Origin: Marinoscillum sp. MHG1-6
GTDB lineage: Bacteria > Bacteroidota > Bacteroidia > Cytophagales > Cyclobacteriaceae
Length of the DNA: 64,000 nt
Assembly (NCBI RefSeq): GCF_024714475.1
Contig: NZ_JAMZMI010000001.1
Location: forward strand, 744,001-808,000
Direction: 5' to 3'
The first letter of the stretch is position 1. Each line of letters begins with the position of its first letter. Positions 1 to 7,590 of this stretch are shown here, one piece after another. Position numbers and translations under genes: made by a program. The notes under the pieces are model-generated. The model had not been told where the DNA came from, made no database searches, and worked only from the letters and a program-made list of their open reading frames with translations.

Positions 1-581
1 TTTTCTTTCGCCTTCATGAAAAGATGAGATTCAGGATAGAGATCAATGAAAGTCTTAAATGCCTGCCAGTTTCCAGCTGCTGTGGCTTCATCATAAGCGA
101 TGCTATCGCGCATTCTTAGTGCAGCAGGAAACTGTTTAGAATCAGGATAGTAGGTCAAGAAAATATCCAGAGAAGAGACTGAAGCCGGCCGGGTGTATTT
201 ACGATATGCGAGCAATGCGATGTGAGATTTAAGGGTGTCTAAAGCATTTAGAGAAATTTCAGTTTTCCCCCAAACATCCATTTGATCGGAGTTGGCATTG
301 GGGGCCAATGTCAGAGCCTTGTTAATATTTACTCTTGCAGAGTCCAGGCTGAATTGACCTTGAGTCGTGTCAAGGAAATAATGAGATAGGAAATAATAAT
401 TGGCAAAATGACCGGAATCTTTTTCAATCGATTTTTCGATTTGCTGTTTTAAATCTTCAAAATCAGCTTTTAATAACTCCTTCTCGACCTTTTTTAGGTT
501 TTGTCCATTTGAGAAGAAGCACACCCCAAAAAATAGGGTAATTAGTAGGTATAGCTTATTGGTTGATTGTCGCTGTTTCAT
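1..581 (-). CDS. Exported TPR-like protein, 3' end outside window
   Basis: An open frame runs from an ATG at 579-581 off the left edge, giving at least 193 residues without a stop. The N-terminus is a signal peptide: a basic stretch, then a hydrophobic run LYLLITLFFGVCFF, then SNGQ, a likely cleavage site. After it come helical segments typical of divergent tetratricopeptide repeats, such as FANYYFLSHYFLDTTQGQF followed by SARVNINKALTLAP, so it probably sits in the periplasm or outer envelope. The second half (DSIAYDEATAAGNWQAFKTF) also looks repeat-like. The C-terminal domain that would name the protein is missing, so function is unknown. It is divergent from, or unrelated to, the small RNA candidate that follows. 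Confidence 0.7.
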   Translation of the reverse strand, partial: MKQRQSTNKLYLLITLFFGVCFFSNGQNLKKVEKELLKADFEDLKQQIEKSIEKDSGHFANYYFLSHYFLDTTQGQFSLDSARVNINKALTLAPNANSDQMDVWGKTEISLNALDTLKSHIALLAYRKYTRPASVSSLDIFLTYYPDSKQFPAALRMRDSIAYDEATAAGNWQAFKTFIDLYPESHLFMKAKE

Positions 582-715
582 CGCTGGATGGCAAAATAAG
601 CAAATCCGGAAACAATAAATGCCTGTTGATGTTTGGATCAGTACTCTTAAATTCCCATTCAGATTAAAAAATTCCTGCTTGAAGGGATTCATTAATACAC
701 TGACTGATACTGTCA

Positions 716-723
716 TATCTTTG
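716..723 (+). promoter_or_regulatory. Putative -7 box TATCTTTG
   Basis: TATCTTTG matches the Bacteroidota -7 consensus TAnnTTTG at every fixed position. No clear TTG -33 element lies 17-23 bases upstream. It would start a transcript near 728-730 that ends at the terminator at 823-851, with no coding frame between. Confidence 0.4.
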
Positions 724-729
724 AGTCAT

Positions 730-851
730 AGACATAGAAGATAGTAGAACATTAGGCGGTGAATAGACTCGGCTCCTGCCGGGTCAAAAGGTTCGATTCC
801 AACCAGTAATGGATCGAATTTTAAAAAGGGGTAAGAGGTTACCCCTTTTTT
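730..851 (+). ncRNA. Candidate small structured RNA (unidentified)
   Basis: About 120 bases lie between a TAnnTTTG box and a strong intrinsic terminator, with no plausible coding frame. They hold an 8-bp hairpin, GACTCGGC-TCCT-GCCGGGTC, at about 757-776. This is followed by GGTTCGATTCCAACC, which resembles a tRNA T-arm but does not fold as a normal 5-bp T-stem. No acceptor or D-arm fits, so it is not an intact tRNA. It does not match what I can recall of tmRNA, SRP RNA or RNase P RNA. It could be a species-level sRNA, a diverged 6S-like RNA, or a leftover of a tRNA-targeted integration. The left boundary is inferred from the promoter. Confidence 0.4.
823..851. terminator. Strong bidirectional intrinsic terminator
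   Basis: A 12-bp perfect stem, AAAAAGGGGTAA (823-834) with TTACCCCTTTTT (839-850), closes a GAGG tetraloop and ends in a T run. The A run on the other side makes it work in both directions. On the plus strand it ends the small RNA candidate. On the minus strand it would end the doubtful short gene at 864-1052. Confidence 0.85.
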
Positions 852-863
852 ATTTGTTCTTTT

Positions 864-1052
864 TCATGTAACTGCTGCCACCCATGGATCAAGCAATATT
901 TCTGTGGGTCGATTGTTCTTTTCATATAGCCACATTGTGAGGTGAGAATTTCCTCCATATCTCCTCCCGGAGATCACTGAGAAAGCAGAGACAGAGTTGT
1001 CAAAAGTCTTTTGGTGATTTAAAGCCTTCATTATTTGAATAAAAAATGGCAT
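864..1052 (-). CDS. Doubtful short protein (62 aa)
   Basis: An open frame of 62 codons starts at ATG 1050-1052 (three more codons upstream if TTG is used) and ends just before the bidirectional terminator at 823-851. The product, starting MPFFIQIMKALNHQ, has no signal peptide, membrane segment or motif that I recognise. Its position in front of a terminator is the only supporting evidence. The composition is not strongly protein-like, and the frame could be a remnant of a longer gene or chance. Confidence 0.2.
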   Translation of the reverse strand: MPFFIQIMKALNHQKTFDNSVSAFSVISGRRYGGNSHLTMWLYEKNNRPTEILLDPWVAAVT

Positions 1053-1255
1053 TTTGTCCAAATAAAGGAGAATTAGAGATTTACAATAAGATTAGTTCCT
1101 CTGTGTCCTTTGTTTTCTCGGTGGTAAAAAGGGCTTATTGTATTTTTTCAATACACCCCACAGGTTTTCGAATTGATCCCCACCCCTCACCTGATTCCCT
1201 TCTATACGAAATAAAATGCAACTTATTTGACTGAATGGGGGTCTAATGAATACAT
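1053..1255. other. Intergenic stretch with no recognised feature
   Basis: AT-rich sequence between the doubtful gene and the lipoprotein gene at 1256. A 62-codon plus-strand frame at 1046-1234 has no supporting signal and was not accepted. No perfect TAnnTTTG box was found directly upstream of 1256. Confidence 0.5.
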
Positions 1256-2017
1256 ATGAAGCATTTGGCCCGATTTGACTTTATCGCCTTGGTCTTGTTG
1301 TTATTGCCATTATACTCATGCCTGGATACAGGTGTGGACAGTAAAGAAGTTGAAGGTGATTATCAGATTGCAATTCTCAATCCCGCTGAAAAACCGGATG
1401 AGCTTGCGATTGATAACTATCGGATCGTAGCTATTTCTCCTCTAAATACCGATACATGGCAGGTTATAGTAGATTATTCGGGAGGTTGTAAAGATCATTT
1501 ATTCCTTATTTGGTGGAGTGGAGAGGTTTCTACTGACGGATTAGCTGAGCTTTACCTGATTCATGATGGACAGGAGGACCAATGTGATGCTTTGGTGAGA
1601 GATACCATAGACATCCAATTGGATATGATTTTTTCAGAAAGTGCGACAGGAGCTCCGATCCCTTCCACGGTAATCAATTTATCTGAGCAACAAGAGATAG
1701 AAATAAATCCTGATATCTCTGACCTGGAGGCATTGGGTTGTTCAATTTCGGTTGAATTGGTTCCGATCCTATGCGGTACAGGGGTTTGGGAGGATGTCTG
1801 GATGATTCCCGTGGATACCACATCGATATTTTCTAAAGTCATTTTTCAACCGGTTAGATCAGAGGTCAACCGATCTTATAGTCTGACGGCGGCACAGGCT
1901 GAAGTTGACATACTTTACGGGTATGAGTTCCAAAAAATGGATAATGCGATTACCTGTGTGGTGACCTCGGAACGTGAGGTTGTACCTGTTTCAGTCAAAT
2001 GTCTTGAGCAATTTTAG
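1256..2017 (+). CDS. Secreted lipoprotein of unknown function
   Basis: A 253-residue protein with a lipoprotein signal peptide: a hydrophobic core LVLLLLPLYS is followed by Cys22, the likely lipidated residue. An acidic stretch (DTGVDSKEVEGD) follows, which suggests export toward the outer membrane. The mature part carries a motif I associate with several Bacteroidota lipoproteins, DYSGGCKDH followed by HDGQEDQCDALV, in which paired Cys and His residues may form a disulfide or bind a metal. Further cysteines lie at the C-terminal side (GCSISVELVPILCG and ITCVVTS). No catalytic family is recognised. The stop codon overlaps that of the convergent DUF4403 gene by four bases (TTAG). Confidence 0.75.
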   Translation: MKHLARFDFIALVLLLLPLYSCLDTGVDSKEVEGDYQIAILNPAEKPDELAIDNYRIVAISPLNTDTWQVIVDYSGGCKDHLFLIWWSGEVSTDGLAELYLIHDGQEDQCDALVRDTIDIQLDMIFSESATGAPIPSTVINLSEQQEIEINPDISDLEALGCSISVELVPILCGTGVWEDVWMIPVDTTSIFSKVIFQPVRSEVNRSYSLTAAQAEVDILYGYEFQKMDNAITCVVTSEREVVPVSVKCLEQF

Positions 2018-3422
2018 TCGGCTCGCTTTTTTTGTATGATGTCTTTCTTGAGCAGGAGGTCTCCACTTCCCTCGACATAAAATATCCATTGTAAGGTATC
2101 CTGTTGAATGTTCTGTCCATAAGAGGTAATTTCACTGAAATCAAAGCTTGTTGAGAGCTTGTCTCCTACATTTGATTTTGCAATCCCTTCATTGGCGAGG
2201 TGGTCCACCTTCGTCAAAAAATCTGATGCATCTATGAAGATTTTGTTGACGATAAACGCCTCTATGAAGCTATGAGTAATCCAATCTGCCGCGGAGGTCA
2301 TTTTATCTTCAGAAACAACCTCGAAGGAGAACCGATCAAGGGTGAGCTTGCCAGTTTTTGTTAAGACGGGCCTTCCCGTCATAATAATGGTGCCATTAAG
2401 GTCTCCGGTGGCGTCTACGGACACTTTCATTTTACCCTTTTCCCCAATTACAGCAATATTTTTTCCGTTGCGTGGTATTGTTCATACTCGAAGGTTTTTC
2501 CCAAATACTGCTCCTTAAGAATATCCTCCACGAAGGTGAAGGGCATTTTGGCTTCCAAATAAGCCATAATTGCCGAACGATCGCTGATCGTTGATCCACG
2601 TTGTGGTAATTCTTCAATGGGCCATGTGACTTCATTTGTGGTCGTGATATGCACTGTGGATTTGTACTCGACATGAACGGATAAGGTATCATTCTCCATA
2701 GGCAGGAGTTCCGCATTAAGAGCTTTTGGCCTACTGTAAAGCCACAGAAGTTTCGGGTTATGAGCAATCCTAATGGGGTTTTGGATGTCCAACCAAATCT
2801 TGTTCATCGCTTTTTTGAAGTCAATGGATTCATTGACCGAAGAGCATAATTGACTGAGGATTTTTTCCTCATTTTGTGCCAATGCCTTCTCCATGGTCTG
2901 GGTAAGATCAATATTAATTCCGAATAGGTTGAAGCTTGGTTCCTGATCCCAAATCAAGGTCATATCCTGACAATGCAGACTAAAATCCCAGGATTCATCT
3001 AAACTCGCAGTGCTAATTGTTTCTATGTGACCGGTGAAGGATATCGGGCTGTCCTGATTGCTGAAGGTGATGCCCATCATTTTCTTTTTGAGGGCTACTT
3101 CTACCGATAAGGGGAGGGAAGCATGGGCCTGACCGTCGCGAAGGGAGAGTTTAAGGTCTCCCTTTTTCACTACTTTCAGAAAAAGTTTGTCTCCATTGTT
3201 GTTGGTAGGGATAACATCATCAACGAGCGTTTTTTTCATTATGTCATTGACTCCTGCCTCCAATTGATCAATTGGAAAGTGAATATTAAAGGATAAATGA
3301 GATAGCGGAACGTCTATAGGTTGCGTTTCATTTAACCTCCTGGACCGCTCTCCACAGCTGGTCAAAATACAGATGAGCGCAATCAGTCCTCCTAGCGCTG
3401 ATAGATGATTGGGATTTTTCAT
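2014..3422 (-). pseudogene. DUF4403 family lipoprotein, frameshifted
   Basis: Two adjacent minus-strand frames together make one DUF4403-type lipoprotein of about 470 residues. The N-terminal part (3422 down to 2448) starts at ATG 3420-3422 with lipobox Cys23 in ICILTSC. It ends at a stop just after a run of six A (2459-2464 on the plus strand). One extra A restores a continuous reading, ...TEKNIAVIGEKGKMKVSV, into the downstream part, which ends ...LLLKKDIIQKKRAD at 2014. The join falls where DUF4403 proteins keep a GDLNGT-like motif. The cause may be a real deletion, a homopolymer sequencing error, or slippage on the A run. DUF4403 proteins are envelope proteins of unknown role. A TTG start 15 bases upstream is less likely. 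Confidence 0.75.
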
Positions 3423-3434
3423 AGTGCAGAAATT

Positions 3435-3442
3435 CAAAACTA
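3435..3442 (-). promoter_or_regulatory. -7 box TAGTTTTG for the DUF4403 gene
   Basis: On the minus strand TAGTTTTG matches TAnnTTTG fully and ends 12 bases before ATG 3422. This gives a very short leader of about 6-9 bases and supports 3422 rather than the upstream TTG as the start. A clear TTG -33 element is not visible. Confidence 0.45.
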
Positions 3443-3651
3443 ATCAGGCTTGCTTAGATGGGAATAATAAACTGAGTACATTAAGACTAGTTTCAATTAA
3501 AAGCACTTTTTTGATAAAAATGTGGTTGTATAGCCTACTAAGGGTTAGGTCTTTGAATTAAGGTTTAACCTGCGAAAAGTCAGTTTTAATTGTAGTGCTT
3601 CTTCTTTACTTTAGCGAAAAATTACTTGGTTAAAACCTAAACAATGGACCT

Positions 3652-4026
3652 ATGGGAGAAAAGACAAGATATTCAGATGAGGAATTGAAGGAATTCGAAC
3701 AACTGATCAATCAAAAGCTTGAAAAAGCTCGCATTGAACTAAATACATTGAGACAAGGTCTAACCAGAAGCAGTGAGGATAGCGGAGCAACATTTAGTTC
3801 TGTGAAAACGCTTGAGGATGGTGCAGATACTGCAGAAAAGGAACAATTGAGTCAATTGGCCGGTAGACAGCAAAAATTTATTAACAACCTTGAGAATGCT
3901 TTAATTAGAATCAAAAATGGAACTTACGGCATTTGTGTTGATACAGGAAAGCTCATCAGTAAGGAAAGATTAAAAGCGGTACCCCATACCATGCATTCAA
4001 TAGAGGCCAAATTGAATAAGTCCTAA
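3652..4026 (+). CDS. DksA/TraR-family protein lacking zinc-finger cysteines
   Basis: A 124-residue protein with the layout of TraR/DksA regulators. A long acidic coiled coil (about residues 10-90) ends with ENALIRIKNGTYGIC. A C-terminal globular motif, TGKLISKERLKAVPHTMHS, follows. DksA-type proteins bind RNA polymerase through its secondary channel and modify transcription initiation, in many bacteria together with ppGpp. The classical C4 zinc site is reduced to a single Cys (GIC); the other three positions are Thr, Ser and Ala. This degenerate form is, as I recall, common in Bacteroidota. The scpB frame begins four bases after the stop, so the two may be cotranscribed. Exact partner and role are inferred from family membership. 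Confidence 0.8.
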   Translation: MGEKTRYSDEELKEFEQLINQKLEKARIELNTLRQGLTRSSEDSGATFSSVKTLEDGADTAEKEQLSQLAGRQQKFINNLENALIRIKNGTYGICVDTGKLISKERLKAVPHTMHSIEAKLNKS

Positions 4027-4030
4027 TTAT

Positions 4031-4591
4031 TTGGATTATCTGGTCAACCATATTGAGGCGTTGATATTTTGTTCGCCCAAGCCCATTACCGACAAGGATA
4101 TTGTGGCCTGCCTTAAAGAAATGTTCGAGGCAGATGTACCAGTTGAGGATGTTAATGGGGCCATCGACCGTTTAGAGCAAAAATATTCGGGAGATGAATT
4201 TTCCTTTGGTTTGGTGAAAAGCGGTGGTGGGTACCAATTTTTGACCAAGCCAGCTTATCAAACGAGCATTAGCATACTGCTAAAGCAGCAATCCAAAAAG
4301 CGACTGTCCAACTCTGCATTAGAAACCCTTGCTATTATCGCTTACAAGCAACCGGTCACAAAGACTGAGATTGAAATGATTCGTGGGGTAAACTGTGATT
4401 ATGCGGTTCAAAAGCTATTGGAAAAGGAGTTGGTAGAGATCAAAGGAAAATCGGAGGCAGTAGGGCGACCGCTGTTGTACGGGACTAACCAAAAGTTCAT
4501 GGATTACTTTGGTATCAATGATATCAAGGAACTGCCCACACCAAAAGATTTTGTTCACGAAGAAAACACCATCGGTAACCAGGAGGAGTAA
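4031..4591 (+). CDS. scpB: Segregation and condensation protein B
   Basis: A 186-residue protein matching ScpB, the winged-helix kleisin-associated subunit of the SMC-ScpA-ScpB condensin that compacts and separates replicated chromosomes. The N-terminus (YLVNHIEALIFCSPKPIT) and the core RLSNSALETLAIIAYKQPVT followed by IEMIRGVNCDYAVQKLLEK are family signatures, as is the GRPLLYGT segment. The upstream in-frame stop at 4013-4015 leaves TTG at 4031 as the best start, since no ATG or GTG lies between. TTG starts are rarer, so translation may be coupled to the preceding DksA-like gene. The stop TAA overlaps the next ATG (TAATG). Confidence 0.92.
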   Translation: MDYLVNHIEALIFCSPKPITDKDIVACLKEMFEADVPVEDVNGAIDRLEQKYSGDEFSFGLVKSGGGYQFLTKPAYQTSISILLKQQSKKRLSNSALETLAIIAYKQPVTKTEIEMIRGVNCDYAVQKLLEKELVEIKGKSEAVGRPLLYGTNQKFMDYFGINDIKELPTPKDFVHEENTIGNQEE

Positions 4592-5352
4592 TGAAAGGAG
4601 GGAAGAAGCCCTTGAATAAAAAGGAAGACAATACCGGTTCTGCCGAAGTGTTGCGACTTAATAAATACATCGCCAATTCAGGCGTTTGTTCACGAAGAGA
4701 AGCAGACCAGCTAATTGCAGAGGGTAAAATCAAGGTAAATGGTAAAGTCATTACCGAGCTTGGGTTCAAAGTAAATGCTACTGACAAAGTTGTTTTTCAG
4801 GGTAAGCAACTAAACCCGGAAACGCTTCAGTATGTATTGCTAAACAAGCCTACGGATTTTATTACCACCATGTCAGACCCACAAGGGAGAAAGACAGTGA
4901 TGCAACTAGTGAAGAATGCTTGTGATGAGCGCATCTTTCCTGTTGGGAGATTGGATAGAAAAACCACAGGTCTCCTGCTTTTTACTAATGATGGTGAGCT
5001 GGCAAAGAAACTGACCCATCCTTCTCATCAGATCAAGAAAATTTACCAGGTCACGCTCAACAAGCCGATTACCAATAATGATTTTGATGCTATACTCGCG
5101 GGGGTGCCACTGGAGGATGGTCTGGCAAATGTGCGGGAACTTGCCATCATTGACGAGGATAATACCAGTCTCGGGATTGAAATTCATATTGGGAAGAATA
5201 GAATTGTGCGTAGAATATTTGAACACTTCGGTTACGACGTTGTCAAGCTTGACCGTGTGATGTTTGGTCCGCTCACGAAAAAGAACCTGCCACGAGGCAA
5301 ATGGAGGCATTTGTCCGATAAAGAAATAGGCCAGCTAAAACGTCTCTCCTAG
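4591..5352 (+). CDS. rluB: RsuA/RluB-family pseudouridine synthase
   Basis: A 253-residue rRNA pseudouridine synthase. After a short basic N-terminus there is an S4 RNA-binding domain (about residues 20-80, LRLNKYIANSGVCSRREADQ). The catalytic domain has the motif FPVGRLDRKTTGLLLFTNDG, whose Asp is the nucleophile of the family, and the later segment GKNRIVRRIFEHFGYDVVKL. The length and lack of a long tail fit RluB/RsuA enzymes acting on 23S or 16S rRNA; the exact target uridine cannot be told from sequence. The ATG overlaps the scpB stop, and an AGGAGG-like ribosome binding site lies inside the end of scpB. The stop overlaps that of the convergent gene (CTAG). Confidence 0.9.
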   Translation: MKGGKKPLNKKEDNTGSAEVLRLNKYIANSGVCSRREADQLIAEGKIKVNGKVITELGFKVNATDKVVFQGKQLNPETLQYVLLNKPTDFITTMSDPQGRKTVMQLVKNACDERIFPVGRLDRKTTGLLLFTNDGELAKKLTHPSHQIKKIYQVTLNKPITNNDFDAILAGVPLEDGLANVRELAIIDEDNTSLGIEIHIGKNRIVRRIFEHFGYDVVKLDRVMFGPLTKKNLPRGKWRHLSDKEIGQLKRLS

Positions 5353-7577
5353 TCCAGGGAGCTGCTCAGTATATCCAGGTCACTATTCAAAATTAGATGT
5401 AAAGCGCTTGCAGGATCAGTGTTGAGTACCTTATTCTTCACATAAGCTCCTTTGGTTCCAAAGATATTAATACAGTTATCGCTCACTTTGTAGATAATGT
5501 TTCCGGATAGGGAAGCATTATTTGTAACCGTTTTCAGGCCAATGATGTCTCCATTTGTATCAAGTTTCAGTGCGTAAATTCCGCTTTGATTGGGGCCTGC
5601 AGTAATGGTTCGATCATCCAAATCTCTGATTTCGTTGAAGTCTCCGATAATTATTCTTGTATTGTCAGCAATGACAACGGATACAATGTCTCCCTTATAG
5701 CTCGTTTTCTTTTGCCATTGAAGCTCTCCCAGAAGATTATAAGAAGCCGTAGTTATATCAGATTCCTGGGAGATAGATTCAGAAAATTCATGTCCTTTGA
5801 AAGTAACAAACAAGGTATGACTGGTTTCAATGAAGCTCATCGTTCGAGGATATTGATCAATCGCCAGATTCTTCGTGAGTACCTGATCACCTTTTTCATC
5901 CAACATAATTAATTGGTTGCTGGTTTTGAGTCCGTCATTAGAAGAGGCATTTAGGATCAGGGCTACTCCTCCGGGCACAAACTCCAGAGCAGCGAGTCTG
6001 GTATGAGAATCAAATTCCCCTGAACTTTCATTTTTGAGGAGGTATTCATTGTACCATGCCATACGCTTATTGGGAGTCAGAGCACAAACAAAGGCTTGCG
6101 TCTTATTTTCTTTTTCATTCCTGAAGATGCCCCCAATTACATATGCACCATCGAAAGTCCGAAGCTGATGTGTAGTGATTGGGGCTGCAGAAACCAAACC
6201 ATCTTCAACAGGATTAGCTGCACTTAATTGGAAAGATTTGCCTCGATAGACTATGGTTTCAGATGTGAGGTCTGAAGAAAGTTGCTCATATAATTCATTC
6301 TTAATTTTTGTTCCAACTCCTCTGGCATCATTAGCGTTTTGACGTCGCTCTGCTTTCACAAACGCACTGATACCATCAGCGCCATTGTATTGCTCGTCAA
6401 CAAATCGTTGGTACTTCTTGTATCCAGTTGTATCATTTCTTTCTGCAGCCTGTACCAATGTTCTGTCTGCCAAAATGATTTTGTTTAGGGTTTGTCCATA
6501 CAAATACAGTTTTCTATCGCGATCTTCATCCGTGCCTGCAGAATCAAGGCTGGCAGAAAGCAGTTTTTGTCTGATCAGGTCATGCTGCTTTTCCTTATAA
6601 ATTAGTAGCGGCTCTACTAGCGAGTTTAGATCATATCTGCGAAGGTTAAACAGCACCTCCTTAGCCACTATTAATGTCTGAAACTCATCCTTCCTAAAAT
6701 CGGAGGGGGCATTTGCTAATTCCTTTTTTAGTCTGATATCTTCAGTAATCAAACTCTTTCTTAAGGCACCGATTTCAGTATTGATCCTTTCCCTTGTTTC
6801 ATTTACCCATTTGGCATAGTCCCATACTTCAATGTCGTTTTTAAGAAAGTTGATTTCAGATTGTAGTCCGTCAAGTCGATAGGTTTGAATTTCACTGATC
6901 TGAATTTTCTGATCATAACCAATATCAAACGTATCTTCGGCTGCCTTGTATGTTTTCCAGTGCTCCAAAAAGGATAAATACTCCCGGCTTAATTTTTCAA
7001 ATTGTAGGTTAACATTTTCGTCGTATAGCAGATAGAGCTCCTTGAATGTTGGGTACTCACCTAAAATCTGCAAATAGATTTTATGAGCAAGATCATAATG
7101 GTGAAAACTCAGTTGAAATTCTTCCTGAATAAATTTAGCTGCTCTCAGGTAACTGGATAACTCAGTTTGAGAGCTTTTGATGAAAGCCGTCACGGTGTCA
7201 AAGGAAACTTCAAGCTTACCTTTTTCATTGTAACGACCGAAATTGAAGTAGCATTCTTCATTTCTTTTAACTTCCTTTTCATCAACCAGAAGCTCTGCAC
7301 GTTTCAAAGAAGCCATGGCCAACTCAGCATTTCCGTATTTGAATTTAGCATTCATCAATGGGTCGGCTGACTCATACCTTTTTTTGTACAAAACACCGAG
7401 CTGAAAGGCGATACTAGGGTTTTCAGGTTCAATTTTCTTCCATTGACTGAGTTCAGAAACAGAGTTTCCAACCGGAAGGGTCAATATCCTGTTTAGATCA
7501 ACTTCGTATTTGACTTTTTGCCCATAAGAACAAGTTGCGATAGCCAGGAGCGTAAAATATATTGTTAATCTTTTCAT
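5349..7577 (-). CDS. Secreted TPR/coiled-coil protein, third gene of CHAT operon
   Basis: A 742-residue exported protein of unknown function. A signal peptide (YFTLLAIATCSYGQ, cut before or near Gln20) is followed by an all-helical region to about residue 430. That region has TPR-like pairs (PSIAFQLGVLYKKRYE, FGNAELAMASLKRA-type helices) and charged coiled coil (IRLKKELANAPSDFRKD). The last 300 residues are beta-rich with repeating segments such as YVIGGIFRN, VALILNASS, HTLFVTFKG and TRIIIGDFNE. These look like blades of a propeller-type repeat. The gene lies 13 bases after the PD40/OmpA gene in the same direction, so it is very probably cotranscribed with it and the CHAT gene. Its stop overlaps the rluB stop by four bases. 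Confidence 0.75.
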   Translation of the reverse strand: MKRLTIYFTLLAIATCSYGQKVKYEVDLNRILTLPVGNSVSELSQWKKIEPENPSIAFQLGVLYKKRYESADPLMNAKFKYGNAELAMASLKRAELLVDEKEVKRNEECYFNFGRYNEKGKLEVSFDTVTAFIKSSQTELSSYLRAAKFIQEEFQLSFHHYDLAHKIYLQILGEYPTFKELYLLYDENVNLQFEKLSREYLSFLEHWKTYKAAEDTFDIGYDQKIQISEIQTYRLDGLQSEINFLKNDIEVWDYAKWVNETRERINTEIGALRKSLITEDIRLKKELANAPSDFRKDEFQTLIVAKEVLFNLRRYDLNSLVEPLLIYKEKQHDLIRQKLLSASLDSAGTDEDRDRKLYLYGQTLNKIILADRTLVQAAERNDTTGYKKYQRFVDEQYNGADGISAFVKAERRQNANDARGVGTKIKNELYEQLSSDLTSETIVYRGKSFQLSAANPVEDGLVSAAPITTHQLRTFDGAYVIGGIFRNEKENKTQAFVCALTPNKRMAWYNEYLLKNESSGEFDSHTRLAALEFVPGGVALILNASSNDGLKTSNQLIMLDEKGDQVLTKNLAIDQYPRTMSFIETSHTLFVTFKGHEFSESISQESDITTASYNLLGELQWQKKTSYKGDIVSVVIADNTRIIIGDFNEIRDLDDRTITAGPNQSGIYALKLDTNGDIIGLKTVTNNASLSGNIIYKVSDNCINIFGTKGAYVKNKVLNTDPASALHLILNSDLDILSSSLD

Positions 7578-7590
7578 GGTATAGGCAGGC

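Noticed and set aside
762-815. Intact tRNA at the GGTTCGATTCC motif
   Set aside because: The T-stem does not pair in the normal register and no acceptor or D-arm can be drawn, so it is listed only as part of an unidentified RNA candidate.
1046-1234. 62-codon plus-strand frame upstream of the lipoprotein gene
   Set aside because: No promoter, ribosome site, signal peptide or recognisable composition; it overlaps the start region of another doubtful frame.
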